From positions 52,010 through 91,337 of the forward strand of contig NVWO01000006.1 in assembly GCA_002746255.1 (NCBI GenBank): 39,328 nt of DNA. Reading direction: 5' to 3'. Positions 8,327 to 15,435 of this stretch are shown piece after piece. Positions within the stretch are counted from its first letter, which is position 1. Every line of letters starts with the position of its first letter. The position numbers were made by a program, and so were the translations under genes. This DNA is from Rhodospirillaceae bacterium (GTDB taxonomy: Bacteria; Pseudomonadota; Alphaproteobacteria; GCA-2746255). The notes under the pieces are model-generated. The model saw only the letters and a list, made by a program, of their open reading frames with translations. It did no database searches and was not told where the DNA came from.

Positions 8327-8824
8327 TCAGCCGATGCGCACGCCGATGGCGCAAAGTTCCGATAGGACCTTTTTGGCAAGCGGGTCCTCTGCGTCCTGAA
8401 GCCGATCCCGTATCACAACCTGCATCGCCTGAATATGCGCTTTGATCAGGGAAAAAGCCGCATCGTCCATTTCTTTCATCCCGCGCAAAAAACCACAAAG
8501 CGACTGGCCAATGTCGGTCATCAGCGGATAGCTGAAACTAACGCCCTGGCCTTTAATGTTGTGCGCAATATCAAAAAGCTCTCGCAAGGCATTTGCCTCG
8601 GCCTTGCCAGAAAGACCCTGGGCATCTTTCAAGAGCATTTCCATTCGATCCACATCCGGGCCAACCCATTCCGGGTAGGATTCCTGAAGTTGCGCAACCG
8701 CCTCTTCCGCGCGGCGAAGCGCCTCCATATCCATTTCGGCCTGCATGTTCCCAATCAAGCCAAGTTTCGAGCGCAGATGGTTTGACGGCGGAATGACCTC
8801 AACCTCTTCAGATTTGCTCCCCAT
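8327..8824 (-). CDS. Hpt domain phosphotransfer protein
   Basis: Helical protein of 165 residues with an Hpt-type motif HNIKG, placing the phosphorylatable His at about residue 88, in FDIAHNIKGQG followed by a helical segment. Hpt proteins relay phosphate between receiver domains of hybrid kinases and response regulators. The N-terminal 50 residues are a separate charged, helical region. A strong Shine-Dalgarno AAGGAGGGAGA precedes the ATG. It sits 18 bases after the stop of the response regulator gene and is almost surely in the same operon. No histidine kinase is nearby, so the phosphate donor must be encoded elsewhere. The stop codon runs straight into seven T's, but I could not draw a convincing terminator stem before them. 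Confidence 0.8.
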   Translation of the reverse strand: MGSKSEEVEVIPPSNHLRSKLGLIGNMQAEMDMEALRRAEEAVAQLQESYPEWVGPDVDRMEMLLKDAQGLSGKAEANALRELFDIAHNIKGQGVSFSYPLMTDIGQSLCGFLRGMKEMDDAAFSLIKAHIQAMQVVIRDRLQDAEDPLAKKVLSELCAIGVRIG

Positions 8825-8842
8825 GCCAATCTCCCTCCTTCC

Positions 8843-9391
8843 TTATCCTGCTAGAAGTTTATCGATATCACCCTCAGACAAATTATCGTCTGAAGCCTCC
8901 GTAATAATTTGCGCCCTTTGAAGGCTGCCTTTCAGGCGGTCTATCTGGAATCGCTGACGGTCCGGTCCGAAATAGCTTTTCTCACGAACAAACGCCGGCG
9001 GATTGTGAATAACGCCCATAATGCGTTGATAAATTGCTTTTGCCGAAACCGGTTTTGCCAGAAAATCCGTGACCCCGGCATTGACCGCCGCGCGTAAACG
9101 TCCAAATTCCGTGTGCCCGGTCAACATGATGATATGGACGTAAGGGTTCGGACTGTCCTTGGCGTTACGGACGAGGAGCGTAAACTCCAACCCATCAAGC
9201 GGCGACATGGCAAGATCCGTAAACACAATATCTGCCGGAAAATTACGAAGCTCCGTGAAGGCGTCTGCGCCGTCCATGGCTTCGCGCGTATTTCGCACAC
9301 CAAGCGAATGCAAGATTGTCTTGATCAGATTAACCATGTGCTTGTTATCATCGACAATCAGCACATTCAGCCGCTCGAGATCGACGTTCAT
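8843..9391 (-). CDS. CheY-like response regulator with FliM-like C-terminal peptide
   Basis: Single receiver domain of about 125 residues with the full acidic pocket and switch set: D14 and D15, phospho-acceptor D59 (IVFTDLAM), T91 and K113 (LAKPVS). A C-terminal extension of about 55 residues follows, with no DNA-binding domain. It contains a SYFGPDR motif (139-145) of the kind seen in alphaproteobacterial stand-alone receivers. It ends LSEGDIDKLLAG, which resembles the CheY-binding N terminus of FliM (LSQ-EIDALL). Phosphorylation is likely exchanged with the Hpt protein encoded 18 bases downstream. A sigma70-type promoter lies about 110 bases upstream. The output partner is unknown. Confidence 0.88.
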   Translation of the reverse strand: MNVDLERLNVLIVDDNKHMVNLIKTILHSLGVRNTREAMDGADAFTELRNFPADIVFTDLAMSPLDGLEFTLLVRNAKDSPNPYVHIIMLTGHTEFGRLRAAVNAGVTDFLAKPVSAKAIYQRIMGVIHNPPAFVREKSYFGPDRQRFQIDRLKGSLQRAQIITEASDDNLSEGDIDKLLAG

Positions 9392-9500
9392 CCTTTTTCA
9401 CCCCGTCCAGACGTTGCCAGCGACTTCCGGCCAGCCTTACGTTCTCAACAGAAAGGATAAAAAACACACGTTTATATTTAGTAAATGCTGCCTTCAATCA

Positions 9501-9529
9501 ACTATAGCGTGTTAACGGCGGCAAATCAA
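9501..9529 (-). promoter_or_regulatory. Sigma70-type promoter for the response regulator-Hpt operon
   Basis: Minus-strand TTGATT (9524-9529), a 17-base spacer and TATAGT (9501-9506). Both boxes are good matches and the spacing is ideal. The -35 overlaps the stop codon region of the HMG-CoA lyase gene. It gives a leader of roughly 100 bases before the ATG at 9391. Confidence 0.6.
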
Positions 9530-10431
9530 CTCCGCTTCCGCAGGATGGCAAGGCCTGCCCGGGAGCCGATGTCACGACCAAGGGCGTCGGAGATAAACTT
9601 GCTGACATCGACAAGGCAATCCAGGTCGATCCCGGTTTCGATGCCAAGACCGTTCAGCATATAGAGAACGTCCTCGGTGGCGACGTTACCGGTAGCCCCT
9701 TTTGCGTAAGGGCACCCGCCCAGGCCGGAAATGGAGCTGTCAACAACCGCAACCCCCTCTTCAAGGACCGCGTAGAGATTGGAAAGAGCCTGGCCGTAGG
9801 TGTCGTGAAAATGCGCCGCCAGATTTTCAACCGGCACATATCTGGCAACCGCCTCAACCATCCTTTTTGCCTTTAACGGCGTGCCGGTGCCGATCGTATC
9901 GCCAAGGGCAATTTCATAGCAGCCCATCTGGTAGAGCTTTGCCGCAACATCGGCGATGACATCGACGGAGATTTCCCCTTCATACGGACAGCCTAGAACG
10001 CAGGAAACGGCACCACGCACACGGATGTTGTTGGCTTTCGCAGCCTCGCAAACCGGCTCGAAACGATCAAAACTTTCCGCAATCGAACAGTTGATATTCT
10101 TTTGCGAAAAACTCTCGGACGCCGCCCCGAAAATCAGGATATTCTTCACGCCAGCGGCAAGGGCGCGTTCAAATCCTCGCAAGTTCGGCACCAGGGCTTC
10201 GTATTGCACGCCCGGCGTCTGTGCAATGCCCGTAAGAACCTCGGCACTGTCGGCCATCTGGGGAATGACCTTTGGAGAGACGAAGGCGCCAAATTCGATC
10301 CGCTTCAGACCTGTTTTTGAAAGACGGTCGATGAAATCGACCTTCACGGCGGTAGCAATCGTCCCGGGTTCATTCTGAAGCCCGTCACGCGCACCAACTT
10401 CCAGAATTTCAACCGATTTTGGAAACGCCAC
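9526..10431 (-). CDS. mvaB: Hydroxymethylglutaryl-CoA lyase
   Basis: Splits 3-hydroxy-3-methylglutaryl-CoA into acetyl-CoA and acetoacetate, the last step of leucine breakdown. It has 301 residues, the normal bacterial length. Family features are EVGARDGLQNE near the N terminus (R15, D16), metal ligands H207 and H209 in AAHFHDTYG, and the catalytic Cys240 loop GLGGCPYAKGATGN. The start is GTG at 10431, with AAGGG about 10 bases upstream. It lies 61 bases downstream of the HCCA-isomerase-like gene and two genes downstream of a thiolase that could use the acetoacetyl-CoA made from its product. The other leucine-pathway genes (liuABC) are not in the window. Confidence 0.95.
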   Translation of the reverse strand: MAFPKSVEILEVGARDGLQNEPGTIATAVKVDFIDRLSKTGLKRIEFGAFVSPKVIPQMADSAEVLTGIAQTPGVQYEALVPNLRGFERALAAGVKNILIFGAASESFSQKNINCSIAESFDRFEPVCEAAKANNIRVRGAVSCVLGCPYEGEISVDVIADVAAKLYQMGCYEIALGDTIGTGTPLKAKRMVEAVARYVPVENLAAHFHDTYGQALSNLYAVLEEGVAVVDSSISGLGGCPYAKGATGNVATEDVLYMLNGLGIETGIDLDCLVDVSKFISDALGRDIGSRAGLAILRKRS

Positions 10432-10492
10432 GCTTCTTATCCCTTACGTCATCATCTCCGGCAAGTTTACCCGAAGACGTCGAGAAGCGGTA

Positions 10493-11107
10493 TCACCAAC
10501 CACCCGTCTCCAGCCAACGATCAACCTGGTCCAATCGATCCATGCCCCAAAAACCCTCGCCATCGACAAGAAAGAAGGGCGAACCAAAGACACCCTTGGC
10601 GATAGCGGCTGTCACCTCCTCGCGGAGCCGGCCCTTAACGGGGGCCGTCGCAATCGCTGCCAGCAGCGCCGGGCTGTCTATTCCCTCGGACGCCGCCACC
10701 TCTGCCACCGCTTGCGCCGAAGAAAGGTCCCGCCCCTCGCCCCATATAGCATCAAAAACGGCGTTGGCGAAAGCCTTCGCAAGGACCGGATCCTGATCAA
10801 ACAACCAATAATATGCCCGGCTTGCCACTAGGGAATGGACCGGCAATTTTGGCGGCACCCGCAGTGGCACCTCCTGCAGCCTTGCAAAGCGCTGCATATC
10901 GTGGACCGTGTAATCACCACGCAGCGGTTGTTCAAAAAGCGAGGCCGACCCGGTCACCTTCACGGCCGCACCAACCAGAAAGGCCCGCCACGCAACAACA
11001 CGCCCATGACGGGCCGCGATCGCATCGACGCGCTTGGCAGCCAGATACCCGTAAGGAGAAGCAAAATCGAAGTAGAACCAGACCGGTTCCATCGAACCGG
11101 CTTTCAT
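10493..11107 (-). CDS. 2-hydroxychromene-2-carboxylate isomerase-like protein (kappa-GST/DsbA fold)
   Basis: Thioredoxin-fold protein of 204 residues in the HCCA isomerase/kappa-class glutathione transferase family. The N-terminal FYFDFASPYGYLA holds the active-site Ser17, and FGSPFFLVDGEGFWGMDR is the typical C-terminal signature. Characterised members isomerise an intermediate of naphthalene degradation with glutathione, but many paralogues have no link to aromatics and nothing else here suggests naphthalene use. The ATG at 11107 overlaps the thiolase stop as TAATG, so translation is coupled. A second ATG at 11092 is also possible. Confidence 0.85.
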   Translation of the reverse strand: MKAGSMEPVWFYFDFASPYGYLAAKRVDAIAARHGRVVAWRAFLVGAAVKVTGSASLFEQPLRGDYTVHDMQRFARLQEVPLRVPPKLPVHSLVASRAYYWLFDQDPVLAKAFANAVFDAIWGEGRDLSSAQAVAEVAASEGIDSPALLAAIATAPVKGRLREEVTAAIAKGVFGSPFFLVDGEGFWGMDRLDQVDRWLETGGW

Positions 11108-12297
11108 TACTGCATCCGTTCGACCGCGACCGCTGTTGCCTCGCCACCGCCGATGCAAAGCGACGCCACGCCACGATTAAGATCGTACTTTTCAAGTGCG
11201 TCCAGCAACGTAACGAGAATACGACAGCCCGACGCGCCAATGGGATGCCCCATGGCACAGGCCCCGCCATGCACGTTGACTTTGTCTTGCGGCAGGTCGA
11301 GATCCCGCATGGCCGCCATCGTCACGACAGCAAAAGCCTCGTTGATCTCATACAGGCCAACGTCCTTTGCACCCCACTTTACCTTATCAAGCAGTTTCTG
11401 GATGGCAAAGACGGGCGCCGTCGTAAACCACGCCGGGTCCTGGGAATGGGTCACATGCGCAAGAATTTTCGCCACGGGCTTTAACCCCCGCTTCTCGGCT
11501 TCGGAAAGCCGCATCATGACAACGGCGGCGGCCCCATCCGAGATCGAACTTGAATTCGCGGGCGTCACCGTTCCGTTCTTGCGAAAAGCTGGCTTCAGGG
11601 TTGGGATCTTGTCCAGATTCGCCGTCTGCGGCTGCTCATCGCGCGTGACGACCGTCTCGCCCTTGCGCGATTTAATCGTTACCGGCACCACCTCGCCATC
11701 AAAACTTCCGTCATCGGCAGCACGCTTCGCGCGTTTCAGCGATTCAATCGCAAACGCGTCCTGGGCCTCACGGGTAAACTGATATTTTTCCGCCGTATTC
11801 TCGGCAAAAACGCCCATCAGATCATCACCGCCCTTGAAGGGGTCCTGAAGACCATCCAAAAACATGTGGTCATAAATTTCGCCATGCCCCATGCGATAGC
11901 CACCTCGCCCCTTCATAAGAAGGTAGGGTGCATTCGTCATGCTTTCCATGCCGCCGGCAACCATCACGTCATTTGTTCCTGCACGAAGCAGATCGTTCGC
12001 AAGCATGACCGCCTTCATACCGGAACCGCAGGCCTTGTTGATGGTCGTGCTGCCAGCCGCTTCGGAGATGCCCGCGCCCAGCGAAGCCTGCCTGGCCGGC
12101 ACTTGCCCACACCCGGCGGACAATACACAGCCCATGATGACTTCTTCGACGCACTCCGGCGAGATGCCCGCGCGCGCAAGCGCGCCCTTGATGGCAATGG
12201 CACCGAGTTCAGGAGAGGTTACCTTCCCCAACTCGCCCTGAAAGCCGCCCATCGGGGTTCGCGCCCCTCCTACGATAACGATTGGATCGCCAGACAT
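11107..12297 (-). CDS. Acetyl-CoA C-acetyltransferase (thiolase)
   Basis: Biosynthetic-type thiolase that interconverts two acetyl-CoA with acetoacetyl-CoA. The 396-residue protein has the nucleophile C90 in INKACGSGMKAV, H351 in CAMGHPIGASGC and C381 in CIGGGEA, all at standard positions. AGGAGAT lies just before the ATG. It heads a probable three-gene unit with the HCCA-isomerase-like gene and mvaB. With HMG-CoA lyase nearby, a role in acetoacetyl-CoA cleavage during leucine or ketone-body catabolism fits. A role in polyhydroxybutyrate synthesis cannot be excluded. Confidence 0.94.
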   Translation of the reverse strand: MSGDPIVIVGGARTPMGGFQGELGKVTSPELGAIAIKGALARAGISPECVEEVIMGCVLSAGCGQVPARQASLGAGISEAAGSTTINKACGSGMKAVMLANDLLRAGTNDVMVAGGMESMTNAPYLLMKGRGGYRMGHGEIYDHMFLDGLQDPFKGGDDLMGVFAENTAEKYQFTREAQDAFAIESLKRAKRAADDGSFDGEVVPVTIKSRKGETVVTRDEQPQTANLDKIPTLKPAFRKNGTVTPANSSSISDGAAAVVMMRLSEAEKRGLKPVAKILAHVTHSQDPAWFTTAPVFAIQKLLDKVKWGAKDVGLYEINEAFAVVTMAAMRDLDLPQDKVNVHGGACAMGHPIGASGCRILVTLLDALEKYDLNRGVASLCIGGGEATAVAVERMQ

Positions 12298-12336
12298 CTT
12301 CGCTTTATCTCCTTTTGTTTCCCCAACATCGAATGT

Positions 12337-12350
12337 TCTATCCGAATAGA
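12337..12350. promoter_or_regulatory. Imperfect palindrome upstream of the thiolase gene, possible operator
   Basis: TCTATCCGAATAGA has five-base arms (TCTAT/ATAGA) and a central CG, 40 bases before the thiolase ATG. A regulator of the acyl-CoA cluster could bind here. I see no good -35/-10 pair beside it, so this is a weak call. Confidence 0.25.
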
Positions 12351-12435
12351 TATGCCTTTGCCGTCACAATTTCTGCAACAAGATTCCGAGGCAAGATATT
12401 ATCTTTGTTTTTCAATGGCTAGCCACACCCCCCCG

Positions 12436-13827
12436 CTAAAGAAGCAGGATGCTGGCCAGGCCAAGAAAGGAAAAGAATCCGACGACATCTGTCACGGTAG
12501 TCAGAAAAACACCCGACGCGACCGCCGGATCCACCCCGGCCCGCGCCAAGCCGATAGGAATCATCGCGCCAGCGACCCCCGCAATGACGAGATTCACAAT
12601 CATCGCCAGCCCCAACACGGCACCGAGAAGCGGGTCTTCAAACCAAAACCAGGCGACGCTTCCGGCAAGCGCGGCAAAAAGGACGCCGTTAAAACCGCCA
12701 ACCAGCGTTTCCTTGCCAATAATTCGCCACGCATTCGTTATGGTAAGCTCACGCATGGCCAACGCACGAACGGCCACGGTCAGCGTCTGGGTCCCGGCAT
12801 TGCCGCCCATCGAAGCAACAATCGGCATGAGGACCGCCAACGCCACAAGCTTGTCGATTTCCGCATCAAAAAAGGCGATGACGGTGGATGCGAGAATGGC
12901 GGTAAACAAATTTACGAACAGCCAGGAAAAACGCGACCGCGTCGTGTCAAGAACGGCGCTGTAAATATCCGTTTCCTGAACGCCACCAAGTTTCATGATG
13001 TCTTCTTCTGCCTCTTCGTCGATGACATCGACAACATCATCCACGGTGATGACGCCAACAATCCGGCCGACCGCATCAATGACCGGCACCGAAACCAGGC
13101 CATATTGCCGAAACAGATACGCCACCTCTTCCTGATCCGTTGTTGCCGACACGGGGCGCGGTGCCTGAAGCATGATTTTCGCAACGGGCACCGGTCGCCG
13201 CGTCCGCAAGAGACGGCTTAAAGGGATTTTTCCGACCGGCTTATGGGATGGATCGACGACAAAAATGTCGTAGAAATCCTTTGGCAGAGAATCGGTTTCG
13301 CGCATGAAGTCGATTGTCTCACCAACCGTCCAATAGGCAGGCACGACGACCATCTCCCGTTGCATGAGACGGCCAGCGCTTTCCTCCGGATAGGTAAGTC
13401 CCTCTTCAAGGATGGCGCGCTCTTGTGGTGGAACGGCCTGAAGAACTTCCTGCTGTTCCTCGCGATCAAGTTCCTGAATGACCTCTACCGCGTCATCGCT
13501 TTCCAGTTCGGCGACGGCGGCAGCAACCTCTTCCGGCCCGAGATATTCAATGATTTCTTCACGGACCGTCTCGTCAAGCTGCGCCAGCAGCTCGGCATCC
13601 AGGGTCGGACGCAAAATCTCGAAAAGGAATTTCCGGTGATCTGCCGTCAGATGTTCGAGCAGATCGGCGACATCGGCCACATGCAGCGGGGCAACCAACG
13701 CACGAACGCCGGACACATCCTCTGCCTCCAGGGTGGCAGCAACGGCGCGCTCAAGGTCAGGCGCCAGCCCATAGCCTTCCTTGGGATGACCTTCCCGTCC
13801 CTCTCTCTCCAGCTCTTCCGAGGCCAT
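12436..13827 (-). CDS. mgtE: Magnesium transporter MgtE
   Basis: Mg2+ channel/transporter of the inner membrane, 463 residues. It has a helical MgtE N domain (about 30-140), a tandem CBS pair (about 150-275) that senses cytosolic Mg2+, and five C-terminal membrane helices (about 298-463). The hallmark PIVASMGGNAGTQ lies at 335-347 and the conserved Asp of the last helix in TDVVGF. I chose ATG 13827 because AAGGGG precedes it by about 5 bases. A longer reading would run backwards through the tRNA gene. It lies 59 bases downstream of tRNA-Leu on the same strand, so it may be partly transcribed with it. I found no M-box-like leader. Confidence 0.95.
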   Translation of the reverse strand: MASEELEREGREGHPKEGYGLAPDLERAVAATLEAEDVSGVRALVAPLHVADVADLLEHLTADHRKFLFEILRPTLDAELLAQLDETVREEIIEYLGPEEVAAAVAELESDDAVEVIQELDREEQQEVLQAVPPQERAILEEGLTYPEESAGRLMQREMVVVPAYWTVGETIDFMRETDSLPKDFYDIFVVDPSHKPVGKIPLSRLLRTRRPVPVAKIMLQAPRPVSATTDQEEVAYLFRQYGLVSVPVIDAVGRIVGVITVDDVVDVIDEEAEEDIMKLGGVQETDIYSAVLDTTRSRFSWLFVNLFTAILASTVIAFFDAEIDKLVALAVLMPIVASMGGNAGTQTLTVAVRALAMRELTITNAWRIIGKETLVGGFNGVLFAALAGSVAWFWFEDPLLGAVLGLAMIVNLVIAGVAGAMIPIGLARAGVDPAVASGVFLTTVTDVVGFFSFLGLASILLL

Positions 13828-13886
13828 GGCTACCCCTTGCAATCCGAATTTGCACAGTGAATGGGAGCACGTGTTTCGATTGATAA

Positions 13887-13972
13887 TGGTGCGGTCGAGA
13901 AGACTCGAACTTCCACGGGGTCTCCCCCACAGCGACCTCAACGCTGCGCGTCTACCATTCCGCCACGACCGC
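13887..13972 (-). tRNA. tRNA-Leu (anticodon GAG)
   Basis: The 86-base minus-strand sequence folds as a class II tRNA. The acceptor is GCGGTCG/CGACCGC with discriminator A and an encoded CCA. The D arm is closed by GCG/CGC. The anticodon stem CAGCG/CGCTG encloses TTGAGGT, giving anticodon GAG. A long variable arm is closed by GGGG/CCCC, and the T arm is GGAAG-TTCGAGT-CTTCT. It reads CUC and CUU leucine codons. Confidence 0.95.
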
Positions 13973-14008
13973 ACATTCGCGCATGGCACTTGCCATCCGC
14001 CCACAGGG

Positions 14009-14037
14009 GGAATACCAAATCAAAAAATTCTTCGCAA
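14009..14037 (-). promoter_or_regulatory. Weak candidate promoter for tRNA-Leu
   Basis: Minus-strand TTGCGA (14032-14037), a 17-base spacer and TATTCC (14009-14014), placed about 37 bases before the mature tRNA 5' end. The spacing is right but the -10 is poor. Confidence 0.22.
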
Positions 14038-14066
14038 GGACGCTCTAACCTGAAGGCTGCTGGTTT

Positions 14067-14717
14067 TTGCAAAAAACAGAAATCGAATGGCGATTTAGCG
14101 ATGCGCCCATCCCCTATTCCGAGGCCGTTGAGGTCATGGAAGCGCGCGTTGCCGCCATCCACGACCAGAATGCACCGGAAATGGTGTGGCTTTTGGAACA
14201 CCCGCCGATTTATACGGCCGGCACCAGTGCCAAGCAGGAAGAACTGCTGGATCCAGACCGATTTCCGGTCCACCAGACGGGTCGTGGCGGCAAATACACC
14301 TATCACGGGCCGGGACAGCGGGTTGGTTATGTGCTTCTCGACCTGAAACGGCGGGACGCCGATCTGCGCGCCTATGTTCGAAATCTTGAGGAATGGGCCA
14401 TCCGCACCCTTGCCCGCTTTGATGTGCGCGGGGAACGCAGGGAGGGACGCATCGGCATCTGGGTTGATCGCGGCAACGGTCGGGAAGACAAAATCGCCGC
14501 GACCGGCGTACGCATCCGACGCTGGGTCACCTATCACGGCATTTCCCTGAACGTCGACCCACGTCTTGAACATTTTCAGGGCATCGTTCCCTGCGGGATC
14601 GCGAACGCGAATTACGGCGTCACATCCCTTGCCGATCTTGGCGTATCGGCGACGACAGCGGAAGTCGATGCCGCCCTGCAAGTGGCATTCATGAACGTTT
14701 TCGGCGAAACCCGTTAA
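14067..14717 (+). CDS. lipB: Octanoyltransferase LipB
   Basis: Moves the octanoyl group from acyl carrier protein to lipoyl domains, the first step of lipoate cofactor synthesis, in the cytoplasm. The 216-residue protein has [12 protein letters not shown] (73-84), the catalytic Lys142 in [12 protein letters not shown], and the thioester Cys176 in GIVPCGI. The start is TTG, with AAGG about 10 bases upstream. Its stop codon shares a TTAA with the stop of the convergent acylphosphatase gene. It is divergent from tRNA-Leu and stands alone on the plus strand. Confidence 0.95.
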   Translation: MQKTEIEWRFSDAPIPYSEAVEVMEARVAAIHDQNAPEMVWLLEHPPIYTAGTSAKQEELLDPDRFPVHQTGRGGKYTYHGPGQRVGYVLLDLKRRDADLRAYVRNLEEWAIRTLARFDVRGERREGRIGIWVDRGNGREDKIAATGVRIRRWVTYHGISLNVDPRLEHFQGIVPCGIANANYGVTSLADLGVSATTAEVDAALQVAFMNVFGETR

Positions 14718-14998
14718 GGCGCGTGTTGCACCGAAGGACGCGTTTCAAAAGCGTCACCGATTTCCGCGTTGACCAGCGTCACCTCAATTTCCACGACATT
14801 TGCCGCCGACGGCCCAAGCCTGCATGCCGCGATCATATCGGTAACCTTGTCCTTCGCACCGGCAAGAAGGACTTCGACCGTGCCGTCCTGGTGATTCCGG
14901 ACCCAGCCCTTGAGCCCCCGCCGTCGGGCTTCCTCCATCGTCCAGATCCGGTAACACACACCCTGCACACGGCCATGGATGCGCAACAGGGCTTTCAT
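14714..14998 (-). CDS. acyP: Acylphosphatase
   Basis: Small alpha/beta enzyme of 94 residues that hydrolyses acyl phosphates. The phosphate loop [10 protein letters not shown] with catalytic Arg17 and the second catalytic residue Asn35 in [13 protein letters not shown] are both present. The ATG at 14998 overlaps the stop of the upstream membrane-protein gene as ATGA, fixing the start. A much longer frame upstream on the same strand is not coding. It is the last gene of the pccB-pccA unit. A link between acyl phosphates and propionyl-CoA metabolism is possible but not established. Confidence 0.92.
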   Translation of the reverse strand: MKALLRIHGRVQGVCYRIWTMEEARRRGLKGWVRNHQDGTVEVLLAGAKDKVTDMIAACRLGPSAANVVEIEVTLVNAEIGDAFETRPSVQHAP

Positions 14999-15420
14999 GA
15001 GGCTGTTTTTTTCCACATCAAGTGATAGGCGACCGCCGCAACCACGCCCCAAACCAGATTGACGAAAACAACGACCAGTGGTGTCATCTCGCCAAGGGCA
15101 AGCCCCGCCATCCCCTTTTCCGCCTTGTAGGGAAAGACGATCAAAAGCTGCACGCAGGCAGGCCCAAGACCGAAAAGAAGCCCTCGCTTCAAAGGAGCAC
15201 AGGAAAGCAGCGGCAACAGCAGAAGCCCGCCCCAAAGGCCGCCCCAAACCAGCCGTGGATAAAGCCAGGCGGGCGTTATCTCCGGTGCGATGGCAACGCC
15301 CAGCGCCGCCGTAATGCCAACTGCCCCCAGAAACCAGACAACCAGACCGTTCGCCAGACCACCAAGGGCACCGGCACTAAACGCAAAGGCAAAATTTTTT
15401 AAAAAAGAACGCGGGCTCAT
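14995..15420 (-). CDS. Small four-helix membrane protein of unknown function
   Basis: I do not recognise the family. The 141-residue protein is very hydrophobic, with about four membrane segments (near 12-38, 55-75, 80-98 and 112-136) and a basic start (MSPRSFLKNF) and end (MWKKTAS). It has no cysteine cluster, charged pair or transport motif I can identify. It is rich in Gly, Leu, Val and Trp. It begins 15 bases after the pccA stop and its stop overlaps the acylphosphatase start as ATGA, so it is translated as part of the propionyl-CoA carboxylase unit. Its frame continues cleanly between two real genes, which supports it as a true gene. Confidence 0.75.
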   Translation of the reverse strand: MSPRSFLKNFAFAFSAGALGGLANGLVVWFLGAVGITAALGVAIAPEITPAWLYPRLVWGGLWGGLLLLPLLSCAPLKRGLLFGLGPACVQLLIVFPYKAEKGMAGLALGEMTPLVVVFVNLVWGVVAAVAYHLMWKKTAS

Positions 15421-15435
15421 TTTACACCGCAGCGA

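Noticed and set aside
8310-8345. Intrinsic terminator at the end of the Hpt gene
   Set aside because: Seven T's follow the stop codon, but the bases before them give only direct repeats of CATCGGC and no stable stem.
10835-11782. Plus-strand open frame of over 300 codons opposite the thiolase and isomerase genes
   Set aside because: Its translation resembles no protein family and lies opposite two well-conserved genes.
11866-13221. Plus-strand open frame of about 450 codons opposite mgtE
   Set aside because: It is rich in Arg, His and Asn with no domain, spans the thiolase-mgtE gap, and is explained by third-position bias of the opposite strand.
13887-13972. Integration site use of tRNA-Leu
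   Set aside because: No integrase, no direct repeat of the tRNA 3' end and no foreign-looking genes were seen on either side.
13828-14004. N-terminal extension of MgtE
   Set aside because: It would translate the tRNA-Leu gene. The ATG at 13827 has a good ribosome binding site.
14999-15247. Long upstream extension of acylphosphatase
   Set aside because: It runs through the membrane-protein gene in another frame. The ATGA junction fixes the true start.
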